Source: an uncultured Desulfobacter sp. (lineage in GTDB: Bacteria; Desulfobacterota; Desulfobacteria; Desulfobacterales; Desulfobacteraceae). From it: a DNA stretch of 64,000 nt. The position numbers and the translations under genes were made by a program. The notes beneath the pieces are model-generated. The model was not told where the DNA came from, ran no database searches, and saw only the letters and a program-made list of their open reading frames with translations. Below are positions 18,318 to 27,464 of this stretch, in pieces (positions within the stretch are counted from its first letter, which is position 1; each line of letters begins with the position of its first letter). Location of the stretch: positions 2,134,501 to 2,198,500 of the forward strand of contig NZ_OY761445.1 in the NCBI RefSeq assembly GCF_963664415.1, written 5' to 3'.

Positions 18318-19844
18318 ATGATCATGCCGGCATTGATACAGCCTATAAAATTTTGTGGCCGGGATTTTTCGACATACGATTTGTTGGTGATTACGGAAGT
18401 TGTGGCTACATGCGATGGTATCAGCCGCACTGAGATGGCCTACACGGTATGCGAGATTCTTGATTGGAAGCGGCCCAGCGGGAAGCTCAAAGCCCGTGAG
18501 TGCAAGGACCTCCTTGAACTTCTGGATGACAGAGGTATCCTTAATCTACCGGAGAAAAAGCAACCAGGTAACCACACTCCCCAGAAATTCAAAAAACAAG
18601 TCACGGACAATGAGCCCTACTGCACACTTTCCGGCAGTGTTGAGGAATTTACGCCTCTGAATATCCAACGAGTACGAGACAGGTCTCAGCGAAACCTGTT
18701 CCGGGATCTTATCAGCCGCTACCACTATCTGGGTTATGCCATGCCCTTTGGGGCAAGGCTTCAATATTTGATTTCCGTGACTCGACCTAAGCATCAGGTT
18801 GTGGGCTGCATCCAATTTTCAAGCCCTGCTTGGCGGATGAAGTCAAGAGACCTATGGATCGGCTGGGACGATGATAGGCGAAGCAAGGCCTTGCAACATG
18901 TGGTTAACAACAGCCGGTTTCTGGTGTTAGCCCCAATTCGCAACCTGGCAAGCAGCATGCTTTCTGCGTCCCTTGATCACCTCCGATTCGACTGGGAGAG
19001 GCAGTACGGAGTTGCTCCCCTTCTTTTGGAAACCCTGGTGGACCGGAGCCTGTATTATGGCGGGTGCTACCGGGCTGCCAACTGGATCAAAATAGGCGAA
19101 ACAACTGGACGTGGACGAATGGATAAGACCAACAGGCAAAATGAAGCCGAGGTGAAAACCATTATGGTTTATCCGCTGGTTAAGAATGCCCGACGTCGAC
19201 TTAGAGAGGGAAATAAAGAAGGTAATGTCGCTGCTGAGAATTTGTTTAAATCTCAAATTACTGGACAATCGGGGCAGCATAACGTATGGTCATCATGGAC
19301 CCCTATAAAGAAAGGAGAAGCCATGATGAATCATCCTGAATTGCCCAATCTTGAAAAAACAAACGAATTTTCTCTGGAATTAAAACTGTTTTTGAATGAC
19401 ACCCGGTCGAATTTAAAAGGTTCTGAACGACGTAAATTTATGGCTAACGTAGTCCGCCTTATGGGCAAGGGGGGCCAACGCCGGGCAGAAAAAGAACTGG
19501 GATGGGACAGAAAAACCATCCAGAAAGGGACAAAAGAATTAGATTCCGGTTTTGACTGTATAGATAATTTTTCCGGTCGTGGGCGCAAGCCTGTTGAGGA
19601 AAAGCTTCCGAATTTGCTTGATGATATAAAAGATATTATTGAGCCGACGAGCCAATGTGATCCCACGTTCCGAACAACTCAACTATACTCTCCGCTAACC
19701 GGCGTGGAAGTCCTTCGTCGATTGAGGGAAGATAAAAAATATAGCCCTGAGCAGTTACCAACCGTGCAGACGATAAGATATAAACTCAACCAGTTAGGGT
19801 ATCGCTTAAAAAAAGTTGCTAAAACCAACCCCCAAAAAAAATAG
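18318..19844 (+). CDS. DUF4338 (DruA-like) protein fused to N-terminal part of ISAzo13 transposase
   Basis: 508 codons. Residues 1-320 are a DUF4338 domain ('RNLFRDLISRYHYLGY', 'RDLWIGWDDDRRS', 'NNSRFLVLAPIRN', 'GGCYRAANWIKIGETTGRGR'). This family also gives DruA of the Druantia defence system but is mostly seen in transposons. From about 336 an ISAzo13 transposase begins ('GKGGQRRAEKELGWDRKTI', 'YSPLTGVEVLRRLREDKKY'). An internal ATG at 19323-19326 with AAAGGAG upstream could start the transposase alone. The frame stops at 19842-19844 right after C-AAAAAAAA. The -1 frame continues with 'IAETDAIFSYVK', so the run may be a programmed -1 slip site. Confidence 0.75.
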   Translation: MIMPALIQPIKFCGRDFSTYDLLVITEVVATCDGISRTEMAYTVCEILDWKRPSGKLKARECKDLLELLDDRGILNLPEKKQPGNHTPQKFKKQVTDNEPYCTLSGSVEEFTPLNIQRVRDRSQRNLFRDLISRYHYLGYAMPFGARLQYLISVTRPKHQVVGCIQFSSPAWRMKSRDLWIGWDDDRRSKALQHVVNNSRFLVLAPIRNLASSMLSASLDHLRFDWERQYGVAPLLLETLVDRSLYYGGCYRAANWIKIGETTGRGRMDKTNRQNEAEVKTIMVYPLVKNARRRLREGNKEGNVAAENLFKSQITGQSGQHNVWSSWTPIKKGEAMMNHPELPNLEKTNEFSLELKLFLNDTRSNLKGSERRKFMANVVRLMGKGGQRRAEKELGWDRKTIQKGTKELDSGFDCIDNFSGRGRKPVEEKLPNLLDDIKDIIEPTSQCDPTFRTTQLYSPLTGVEVLRRLREDKKYSPEQLPTVQTIRYKLNQLGYRLKKVAKTNPQKK

Positions 19845-20013
19845 CTGAAACAGATGCGATCTTTTCATATGTGAAAACAGCAAATCAGGTTGCAGATAGC
19901 ACTGAAGGCGTGATTCGCATTTCAATTGACACCAAGGCAAATGTCAAAGTGGGTCCTTTTTCCAGGGGCGGATATAGCCGTCAAAAAGTTAAAGCCTGTG
20001 ATCATGATTATAA

Positions 20014-21899
20014 CTTACATTTCGCATGGATAAAAAATAATTTTTGCATTATCCTCAAAATGCATTGTTAAAACAGTCAAGTAGCCCGGAACTGCCACCA
20101 GCGGCCATGGAGGGTATTGTACACCTCACTGGGAATTTCTAAAAGTGAACAAACCTGCTCATGCAGAGAGTTGAGACCTTTTACCGCTGATTGAATGCAA
20201 ATTCCGTTTTTGTTTATTTTTGAGTAATGGATATTTCGAAAGTAGTAACGGATGTTGCTCCAGGTCGGCTTTTTTGTATTCATTTTCTGAGGTAAAATTG
20301 GAAGCTGTTCTATCTCCTCTTTGGCCATGTTCATGCGGATTTTACGTTCGATAAGAGACACAATCATCAAGGCTATAAAATACAAAAAAAGCATGGCCTC
20401 GATCCGTTTTTCTTTCTTAAGAAAAACCGGGGCTACTTCCAAAACCGTCTTTTTGGTATACATGCGTTTTTCAAGAAAGGGTTGGTTTTTGTATCTTTTC
20501 AAAACATCGCCAGCCTCTAAGGAAGTGTTGGTAATCAGGGGGAAAATTCCATCAGTCCTCGACGCTTCTAAAAGGGCTTTTTCATTAAGCTTCCATTCAA
20601 TACTATGAGAATATGCCCATTTATTTTTGTATTCGCTTTTCCTTCGAGAAGGACGGCCAGGTGACAATTTCACTCTGACTTGTTTACGTTCGGTGATAAT
20701 TTTTACATCAATAAAGTCTTGGACACTTTTGCAAATGCTATCAACTGCTGTTTTAATTTCCTTCTTGGTTTTTAGATGATACGCGTTTAGCTTGGGTACT
20801 AACTCCTCCAATTGTGAAACAGCTTTATCTATCTTCTTTTGCCGGCGACCTTTGTCATCGTCTTGTTTTGCGCTGCTATGTACAAAAATAATGCGGTAAC
20901 CTTTTTGCGTTGGTTCTGCCTCATAGGTTTTGTAGGTGTTGAGCTTATTTTTTTTGCGTGAACTTTCGGTAACAAAAACATGTTTCCATTCAGCATCATT
21001 TTTTTTCAAATACTGGTAAAATAGTTTCACCTCTTTACGGCCCTTTGGGACAATAGTGATGAATAACCCGCCGTTTTTGTCGATGTGATCCAAGTTGTCC
21101 TGGCCGCAAAGCTTACAGTCGGCTACGTAAATAAACTGTTCCTTACCCAATAGTGCGCGTAGGCCATTCCAGTTTGGAATATGGGTGACATCGTCGCAAG
21201 TGTTGCCATCAAAAAGTTCATAACTTAACGGCACATGGCCGTCGGAAGTGATATTCAGGCCAAATACGACCTGTTTGCAATCAGGTCTGAAATCTTTGTT
21301 GTGGCCGTGTTTGAGTTTGACGGCCTGAGGATCGGGGTTGTCATATTTACCGATGAAGGTCACTGTGGTGCTGTCATTGTGGACTTCATCGGTCAGCAGA
21401 TCATGGGTCGCAATTGCGTTAGCCGAGGCCTCTGTCATAAGCGAATGGCGGTCTGCCTCGAAAAGGGCAGAAAGGGATCTGGCTAACCGGTCATCATTGA
21501 ACAGCTTTGCTTCAACCGGTTCTGCAGCAAGATCGTCGGAGTACTTGGCCAACCAATCCTGAATTTTATATAATGGCTTATTTTCACAAATGATATTTGC
21601 CGTAAGGACACATAGGCTTTCTGCATGTTCAGCCAGGCTGTTAGGTGCCCCGGGGACATACTTGGTAAAAAGATTGAACAGATGAAGTTCATCCATATAA
21701 TGCTTGACCATTGGCAGAACATCAACCTGGTTGAACTGTGCTTCAAATTGTTCCATAACACCCCCTCTTGTTGAGTTTAAGGGAGTTATAAAACAATTTA
21801 GAGTGAAAGTCTAGATTTTTTATATCTTATTGATATTACAATGCATTATTGGTCGTTCTTAAAATATTGATAATTATTTTTACCCATGCGAAATGTAAG
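20014..21899 (-). mobile_element. IS1634-type insertion sequence nested in the ISAzo13 element (1886 bp)
   Basis: The ends are marked by long inverted repeats beginning CTTACATTTCGCATGG on both sides and extending imperfectly through TAAAAATAATT. A 6-bp target duplication, TTATAA, lies at 20008-20013 and 21900-21905, and excising the element with one copy restores the interrupted transposase frame. It differs from the IS copies at 2828 and 25282 in its ends and in its protein, so it is a separate element of the same family. Confidence 0.9.
20077..21756 (-). CDS. IS1634-family transposase (nested element)
   Basis: 559 residues, full length for the family. The N-terminal region matches the DUF4277 layout. 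Catalytic residues are likely in 'EVHNDSTTVTFIGKY' (Asp), 'FIYVADCKLCG' (Asp) and the C-terminal 'RYKNQPFLEKRM' (Glu). A Lys-rich insertion lies at about 330-380. GAGGGGG precedes the ATG. It appears intact, so the element could still move. Confidence 0.88.
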   Translation of the reverse strand: MEQFEAQFNQVDVLPMVKHYMDELHLFNLFTKYVPGAPNSLAEHAESLCVLTANIICENKPLYKIQDWLAKYSDDLAAEPVEAKLFNDDRLARSLSALFEADRHSLMTEASANAIATHDLLTDEVHNDSTTVTFIGKYDNPDPQAVKLKHGHNKDFRPDCKQVVFGLNITSDGHVPLSYELFDGNTCDDVTHIPNWNGLRALLGKEQFIYVADCKLCGQDNLDHIDKNGGLFITIVPKGRKEVKLFYQYLKKNDAEWKHVFVTESSRKKNKLNTYKTYEAEPTQKGYRIIFVHSSAKQDDDKGRRQKKIDKAVSQLEELVPKLNAYHLKTKKEIKTAVDSICKSVQDFIDVKIITERKQVRVKLSPGRPSRRKSEYKNKWAYSHSIEWKLNEKALLEASRTDGIFPLITNTSLEAGDVLKRYKNQPFLEKRMYTKKTVLEVAPVFLKKEKRIEAMLFLYFIALMIVSLIERKIRMNMAKEEIEQLPILPQKMNTKKPTWSNIRYYFRNIHYSKINKNGICIQSAVKGLNSLHEQVCSLLEIPSEVYNTLHGRWWQFRAT

Positions 21900-22470
21900 T
21901 TATAAGCCGGACACAATATTAAAACCTTTTGGGATTTTTTTGCCGGCGCACGATGAGAGCTACATATATTTTACTGAAAGTAATGCTACAGCCGATTTTA
22001 TGGTGGATTGTTTAGAAGATCTTTGGCCGATGCTAAAAACACGATTCAAGCCACATACCATTGCCATCAATGCCGACAATGGGCCAGAAAATAATAGCCG
22101 TAGAAGTCAATTTATGAAAAGGCTTGTTAACTTTGCAATCAGACACGAAGTCAGCATTTGTTTGATTTATTACCCTCCTTATCACAGCAAATATAACCCG
22201 GTTGAGAGGTTGTGGGGGATTCTTGAAAATCACTGGAAAGGGCAATTATTAGACAGTGTTGATAAAGTGGTGGGTTTAGCAAGAACGATGACTTACAATG
22301 GCATTCATCCAGTAGCAAAGCTTATAACCAAAATCTATGAAAAGGGCGTCAAGATTGGAGAAAAGGCTATGGAACGATTAGAAGAGATGATCGAAAGGAT
22401 TCGCGGTATCGAAAAGTGGGCTGTTGATATCCCTTGTTATTAAAACATAAATTTGGTGGGTTTTATTCCC

Positions 22471-22611
22471 TTCGACACCCTAAAGCAAAAAGGCTATGTG
22501 AGTTCTTTTGAAAGCGTTAACGAATTTAAGTATCACGAAAACTGGCTTCATAACCTTTTAATTTCGAGTTCTTTGGGAGGCTTACGGGCAGGTCCCCAAA
22601 ATCCGTTATAA
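22471..22611 (+). pseudogene. Transposase-like remnant, downstream part
   Basis: In frame it reads 'FDTLKQKGYVSSFES', 'NEFKYHENWLHNLL', 'ISSSLGGLRAGPQNP', then a stop at 22609-22611. It is the C-terminal continuation of the fragment at 17913-18167, displaced by the ISAzo13-type insertion. No gene follows until 22879; the gap holds one strong hairpin. Confidence 0.65.
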
Positions 22612-22805
22612 TCAGAAAATATCTATGCTTAAACGCTGTAGCACATGTTATTCGTGGCGTTGGCTACTTCTGTTATTCCTGCCTGATTTAAAACTTGGCG
22701 CAGTGAGCCTGAATACCATTATGTTGACTATCTTTGGTTCCAGCATTTTTCTAATTCGTTGTTTTTTAACATTGATTTCTGTAAAATAAATTCATGCTTA
22801 AAAAC

Positions 22806-22840
22806 TAAACACCCACCGGCTACAAGCCGGTGGGTGTTTA
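22806..22840. terminator. Perfect hairpin ahead of the PhnD-like sensor gene
   Basis: AACACCCACCGGC pairs perfectly with GCCGGTGGGTGTT around a 4-base TACAA-type loop. It has T/A-rich flanks but no long U tract on the plus strand. It probably ends transcription from the IS region or insulates the gene starting at 22879. Confidence 0.55.
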
Positions 22841-22878
22841 GTTCAGAAAATGTATAATATAATCTTAAAATTTATACT

Positions 22879-24207
22879 ATGCCAAGGAAAACAACTATTA
22901 TAGAACGTCTTATCGCAAGTTCAATTGCATTAATCTTGTTCTTTTTGTTTACCGGATTTAAACAAATTGAGGGCCATGAACAGACAAAGGTAAACGTCCT
23001 GGTTATTGCACTCTATGGCGTTGAAATCGCCAAGGTTGAATGGCAACCGACCATCGACCATCTCCAATCGTCTCTACCACAATATGAATTCAAGTTAATT
23101 CCTGTTCCGCCGATTGAACTCCACCGCATCAAGGAACTTGTTGCCAGCCAGGAAATAGATTTTGTTATCACCCAACCGGCAATCTATGTGGATCTCGAGT
23201 TGAACTTTGGCATATCCCGCATCCTCACAATGGTAAAAAAAGAAGGCCTGTCCGAGTTCGGCTCAACATTGATTACTCGTTCTGACAGTGGGATAAAAAC
23301 AATAAAAGACTTACACGGAAAAACCATCTGTGGTGCTGCCAAGCTTGGTTTTGGCGGTTGGTTGGTCGGCTACAAGGAGATGCTGGATAATGGCTTTGAT
23401 CCTTATAAAGATGCCAAAGAAGTGAAGTTTCTTGGCGACCAGACCAAGGAGATACAGGCTGTATTGGATGGCGTTATAGATGTCGCGGTTATTAGAACTG
23501 GTATGTTGGAGAAGTTCTCAGGATCGAACCGAATTAATCTTGATGATTTTCGTGTTTTAGCACCCAAGAATTATCCTGACTTTCCCCTGGTGGTAAGCTC
23601 AGAGCTTTATCCGGAATGGGCTTTCGCGAAGACCCGCAATTCAACAAATGAGTTAAGCAAGGCTGTTGCTATAGCTCTGCTTTCGCTGAAAAAAGACAGC
23701 CCGGTAACTCAAAAGGCAGGGTTCCAGGAATGGACGCTGCCCTACGACTATCAACCGGTTCATAAGCTTTTAAAAGAATTGCACGTCGAGCCTTATAAGG
23801 ATTACGGCATAATCACTGTACGTGAATTCATCGCCCAGCATATGACCGAGACCGTAATCATTTTTGTCCTTGCAACTTCAATCTTACTAATGTCATTAAA
23901 GATATATCTCTCAAACATCACTCTTTCTAAAGAAATTTCCGCACGTAAACAAGCAGAAGCGGAACTAAAAAAACATGTTAAAGAACTCAATAGAGCTTTT
24001 GATGAGATTAAAACATTACGCGGAATTATCCCTATTTGCAGTTATTGTAAGAAAATTCGTGATGATAAAGGCGCTTGGGATATATTAGAAGCTTATATAT
24101 GCAATCACTCTGAAGCTCAATTTAGCCATGGGGTATGTCCAGAATGCTACAAAAAACAAATGGAGGATTTGGACAAAGAACAGAAGGAAACCGAACAATC
24201 GCGTTAA
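22879..24207 (+). CDS. Membrane-anchored PhnD-like binding protein with C-terminal Cys motif
   Basis: 442 residues. A signal anchor (about 10-28) leads into a phosphonate/phosphite-type periplasmic binding domain (about 35-305, 'IDFVITQPAIYVDLEL', 'TIKDLHGKTICGAAKLG', 'EIQAVLDGVIDVAVIRTG'). A transmembrane helix (about 325-345) and a coiled stretch ('EISARKQAEAELKKHVKEL') follow. The tail has CSYCKKIRDDKG and 'HGVCPECYKK', a Cys-pair motif often found at the ends of deltaproteobacterial PAS sensor proteins. No kinase, GGDEF or receiver domain is present. It may be a ligand sensor acting through a partner, or the remnant of a longer sensor. The next frame is a truncated antiporter, so it has no obvious operon partner. 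Confidence 0.8.
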   Translation: MPRKTTIIERLIASSIALILFFLFTGFKQIEGHEQTKVNVLVIALYGVEIAKVEWQPTIDHLQSSLPQYEFKLIPVPPIELHRIKELVASQEIDFVITQPAIYVDLELNFGISRILTMVKKEGLSEFGSTLITRSDSGIKTIKDLHGKTICGAAKLGFGGWLVGYKEMLDNGFDPYKDAKEVKFLGDQTKEIQAVLDGVIDVAVIRTGMLEKFSGSNRINLDDFRVLAPKNYPDFPLVVSSELYPEWAFAKTRNSTNELSKAVAIALLSLKKDSPVTQKAGFQEWTLPYDYQPVHKLLKELHVEPYKDYGIITVREFIAQHMTETVIIFVLATSILLMSLKIYLSNITLSKEISARKQAEAELKKHVKELNRAFDEIKTLRGIIPICSYCKKIRDDKGAWDILEAYICNHSEAQFSHGVCPECYKKQMEDLDKEQKETEQSR

Positions 24208-24974
24208 CGCTACCCCGCAAGACCTGCCGGTCTTCAGTTTTTTTAGCATCGGTCGCAGATCTTATTATTCCTCTGATTGTTGTCAGCTTTATGCTGCGGG
24301 GCAAGACCGTGGGAAACAAAACGGAACAAAACGGACTTAAAACAACCACAAAGCTTGAACGGAACCTGATGTTCATTGTCGGCTTAGGATCATTGGTCAT
24401 GGTGCCGATATTCAAGGAAACAACCCATTTACCGCCCTTTATGGGAGTCCTTTGCGGCCTTGGCGTTCTCTGGGTGGTGGGAGAGCTTGTGCACAGACAA
24501 AAGTCAGACGAGGACAAACAGCCGTTGACCATGGTGCATGCCCTGACCAAAATCGATATGGCTTCCATTGTCTTTTTCATCGGTATCCTGCTGGCAGTGG
24601 CGACCCTGGAAGATTCACACATTCTAAACAGCCTTGCGGCCTGGCTTAATCAGACCATTGGAAACCAGAGCATTATCGTTGCCGTGATCGGTGTCATCAG
24701 CTCAATCATCGACAATGTGCCCCTGGTGGCCGCGTCCATGGGCATGTATGATATCCATCAATTTGCCACGGATAATTTTTTGTGGACCTTTCTGGCGTTT
24801 TGTGCAGGCACCGGCGGCTCTTTACTGATCATTGGCTCGGCTGCAGGCGTTGCGGCCATGGGCCTGGAGAAAATCAACTTTTTCTGGTATGTGAAAAAAA
24901 TCAGCGGACTGACTGTGCTTGGTTATATTGCAGGCATCCTGGTTTTTCTGGCTCAGTTTAAACTGCTCAATTAG
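24207..24974 (+). pseudogene. nhaD: NhaD-type Na+/H+ antiporter, C-terminal half only
   Basis: In-frame sequence from about 24207 gives 'DLIIPLIVVSFMLRGKTV', 'FKETTHLPPFMGVLCGLG', 'IDMASIVFFIGILLAVATLE', 'ISSIIDNVPLVAASMGM' and 'FCAGTGGSLLIIGSAAGVAA', then a stop. This is the second half of NhaD with its conserved helices. The first half is missing and the 5' boundary coincides with the end of the PhnD-like gene. An ATG upstream (24135) is in frame but overlaps that gene and adds no NhaD sequence. A half transporter is unlikely to work. Confidence 0.8.
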
Positions 24975-25281
24975 TGTATCCACCCAAAGGACGCTTGCGG
25001 TACGTGGGTCATATGTTTAATAAAGGATGGAAAGCCTCCCGGTGATTGCTTTCCATCCTTGGTTGATATTAAAAGATCTAACACGCATCAAAAAGTCTCC
25101 AGGTAAGATTGAGATATGTTACGCTGTTTTTATCTCTATCTGCCGGGGTTTTGCAGCCTCAGATTTAGGCAGATGCAATTTTAACACACCGTTTTTCAAT
25201 TCCGCCTCAACTCTTTCAACATCAATGGTCTGGGGTACGGAAAAACTTCTGACATATTCTATATCCGAAAACTCTTCATAT

Positions 25282-27198
25282 CGTACATTCCGCACTCAAT
25301 TTTATGGTTCTTTGACAATTTATTCAGCGTTTGCACAGCTCTTACGGAACAAAAAAGCATTCCGGCGGGACGTCCAAGGCTCTAAGGTACTGCACTTGAG
25401 TATCATTTAGCGGCTTTGCTAATTTTCGTTGTCTTCCAACGGTTATAACTAATATGCTAAGAAACTTCGTAGTCATCATAAAGGCCGTCGGACTATTTGT
25501 GGGCTTTTTTTTCCAGCCAGGCAACCGTTTCCCCGTCTTTTTTACATGCAGCTTCAAGTTTCGTTCTATTAGCCGCCAGAGCAACAAAGAAAGCAGGAGA
25601 ATTAGCCCAAGCGCTTCCACCCGTTTCGGCTTCTTCAGAAAGATGGCATTCACAATGGCTGGATCTTTCAGGAACCCGAAATTTTTTTCGATCCCATCCT
25701 GTTCTTTGTAAAGCCTGAGGAGCTCGACTCCTGGCCACTCCTGTTCGTCAGCCTGGGCCGGAACGTTGGTTATGAGTACAAAACAGCCCGCTTCAAGTCT
25801 GATCTTTTCTGTTTTTTCTGGATCTTCTTCGACAGTTGCCTTCAGTTCATATTCAATGGATTTCGGCTTCCTGGCTTCCCCTTTTTTGGGACGTCCTTTG
25901 CCGTATTTGGGTACGTCAATGATCTCTGCTCGCAAGTTGTAAAGGCTTTTGTCTGCTGCTTTGACCAAAGTGCCGGCTGCCACCTCTGCATCCGGGCGAC
26001 ATTTGAAGGGTTGGAGAGTCGCCTCTTTGATTTTCTTTTCCAGCTGGTCTTTGCTGGTTTTTAATATTCGGTCGATGCGTTTCTGACGCCTTTTATCATG
26101 GGCACTGGAGTGATATACAATGGCCCGGTAGGCCCCATCACCAATGGTAGCGGTTGTTTCATAATAACGATAGGATGCGGGCGGTTTCTTTTCGCTTTGG
26201 CTTTCGGCCAAAGCCCCAATATCAACCCAGTTGTCGGCTGCAACAGCCTGGGCAATGGCATGCTTACATTCATTGAAATTAGCTGGCAATCGGCTTAAAA
26301 AACGGATGCCGTTTCCCTCCGCAGCTATAAGATTATCTGTGGTCACAAAGGCTGAATCTGCAACATAAATGGAGGCACCGGGCTTGAACCCATGTTCGGC
26401 CATGTGTGATGAGATATGAGATAAAAGCTCATTGTTCAGGGTCTTGTCTGAAGCATTCCCGTCCTGGGTTTTTCCTATGATCGGAATATTTCGGTCTACA
26501 CACAACATGGACACCATGAACTGCTTCAAATCCGGACGTTTATCCTTGCTGTAACCGTAGGTGATATTCAATTGCGTATCGGGGTGATCTTCGTAAGCGC
26601 CAAAGACGGAGACAGAGGTCGTATCAAAGTGGTGGTGGCGCGTATCCAGTTTAAAACAACCAATGGCGTTTTGGGAAATCTGGGAAAATATCTTTTGAGT
26701 TCCAGTCTCAAAAAGTTTGTCCAATACCCGCCCCAGATTTGTGTCGTTAAATTTATCGGGGCTGATGGGTTTGCCAAAAAGCAACTCGGTATCCATTTCG
26801 TCGAAAGCTTCTTCAAGTCTGTACAAAGGAGTCCTTCCGGAGACCGTATCCATAATCATCCCAAGCACCGCATCACCTGGCGATAGATCCATTTTGCTAT
26901 CTGTCATGGTATTGATCGTTTCAACCAGATTGATACGTTTGGCGTACTCTTTGAAAATCGGAAGAAATTTTACATCTGTGAAATTCCATTCCTCGGTACC
27001 TGGGATGTTCATATTTTGCTCCCTCTTCGTTTTGAGTTTTTTTTGGGGAGCACCATAAACTAAATAATTGGTGTTTGTCTAGACAAACTTTTTTTATTTA
27101 TTATACTTTTGTGAAGTGTTTGAAAATCAGGTTAACATGTTGATTTTATATTATTTAAAATTGTATGTGTTTTGTCGATTGAAGGTGCGGAAAATACG
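25282..27198 (-). mobile_element. IS1634-family insertion sequence, copy B (1917 bp)
   Basis: Same length, ends and orientation as copy A at 2828-4744, and identical wherever I compared them. It is flanked by the 6-bp target duplication TCATAT (25276-25281 and 27199-27204). It interrupts the alpha-crystallin domain of an hsp20 gene. Copies A and B are direct repeats about 22.5 kb apart. Confidence 0.95.
25342..27012 (-). CDS. IS1634-family transposase (copy B)
   Basis: 556 residues, with a translation identical to copy A (2888-4558), so the two insertions are recent relative to each other. It has the same motifs: 'FDTTSVSVFG', 'IYVADSAFVT' and 'EQDGIEKNFGFLKDP'. The leader and GAGGGAG ribosome binding site are the same. 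It should be active. Confidence 0.93.
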   Translation of the reverse strand: MNIPGTEEWNFTDVKFLPIFKEYAKRINLVETINTMTDSKMDLSPGDAVLGMIMDTVSGRTPLYRLEEAFDEMDTELLFGKPISPDKFNDTNLGRVLDKLFETGTQKIFSQISQNAIGCFKLDTRHHHFDTTSVSVFGAYEDHPDTQLNITYGYSKDKRPDLKQFMVSMLCVDRNIPIIGKTQDGNASDKTLNNELLSHISSHMAEHGFKPGASIYVADSAFVTTDNLIAAEGNGIRFLSRLPANFNECKHAIAQAVAADNWVDIGALAESQSEKKPPASYRYYETTATIGDGAYRAIVYHSSAHDKRRQKRIDRILKTSKDQLEKKIKEATLQPFKCRPDAEVAAGTLVKAADKSLYNLRAEIIDVPKYGKGRPKKGEARKPKSIEYELKATVEEDPEKTEKIRLEAGCFVLITNVPAQADEQEWPGVELLRLYKEQDGIEKNFGFLKDPAIVNAIFLKKPKRVEALGLILLLSLLLWRLIERNLKLHVKKTGKRLPGWKKKPTNSPTAFMMTTKFLSILVITVGRQRKLAKPLNDTQVQYLRALDVPPECFFVP

Positions 27199-27464
27199 TC
27201 ATATGTTGCCGCCCCTTTTGTTTCCAATTTTCTGACACCGGATATGGATAGCGTCCCATTATCAATATCAACTGAAATATTTTCTTTCACTACCCCGGGC
27301 ATGTCCGCGTGGAGAAGAATTTCATCTTCATTTTCATAAATATCTACAGATGGCGTTGCTTTATACAATTGACGCGTCTTTTCAACGTTTTTTTCGTCTT
27401 GTTTTTTGATTTCCTGTACTCTATCCATCGCAACCTCCTTTTTAAGGGATTTATCGATTAAGGC

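Larger units (their letters stand above)
19841..22443 (+). pseudogene. ISAzo13 transposase catalytic part (-1 frame), interrupted by a nested IS
   Basis: The -1 frame from 19841 gives 'IAETDAIFSYVK', then the first catalytic Asp in 'IRISIDTKANVKVG', and reaches 'KVKACDHDY' at the left end of the nested element. The frame resumes at 21906 with 'KPDTILKPFGIFLP', the second Asp in 'IAINADNGPENN' and Glu in 'KYNPVERLWGILE', ending at 22443. Removing 20014-21899 and one copy of the TTATAA duplication restores an unbroken frame. The transposase is therefore inactivated by the insertion and otherwise intact. Confidence 0.85.
18168..22470 (+). mobile_element. ISAzo13-type element carrying a DUF4338 (DruA-like) domain, itself interrupted
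   Basis: It sits inside a transposase-like remnant whose halves lie at 17913-18167 and 22471-22611. The proposed ends show a short imperfect inverted repeat (GGCAAGAAAA on the left, GGGAATAAAA read inward on the right), so the exact borders are uncertain by a few bases. Without the nested IS it would be about 2.4 kb. It encodes a DUF4338-transposase frame at 18318-19844 and the rest of the DDE domain in the -1 frame, which is broken by the nested IS1634-type element at 20014-21899. Confidence 0.7.
25119..27428 (-). pseudogene. hsp20 small heat-shock gene split by IS copy B
   Basis: The N-terminal part is at 27199-27428 (ATG with AAGGAGG 5 bases upstream): 'SVDIYENEDEILLHADMPGV', 'ISVDIDNGTLSISGV', reaching 'KGAATY'. 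The rest is at 25119-25281: 'EEFSDIEYVRSFSVPQTIDV', 'AELKNGVLKLHLPKSEA', ending in a stop. Removing 25282-27198 and one TCATAT copy rejoins them in frame as one alpha-crystallin-domain protein of about 130 residues. The gene was the distal member of an operon with the hsp20 gene at 27465-27905. Confidence 0.93.

Noticed and set aside
18318..19844. A Druantia anti-phage system because of the DruA-like domain
   Set aside because: No DruB-DruE proteins are near, and the domain is in frame with an ISAzo13 transposase inside a bounded insertion, so it belongs to a mobile element.
2822..27204. A composite transposon formed by IS copies A and B
   Set aside because: Each copy has its own distinct 6-bp target duplication, so they inserted independently. 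A composite unit would share one duplication on its outer ends.
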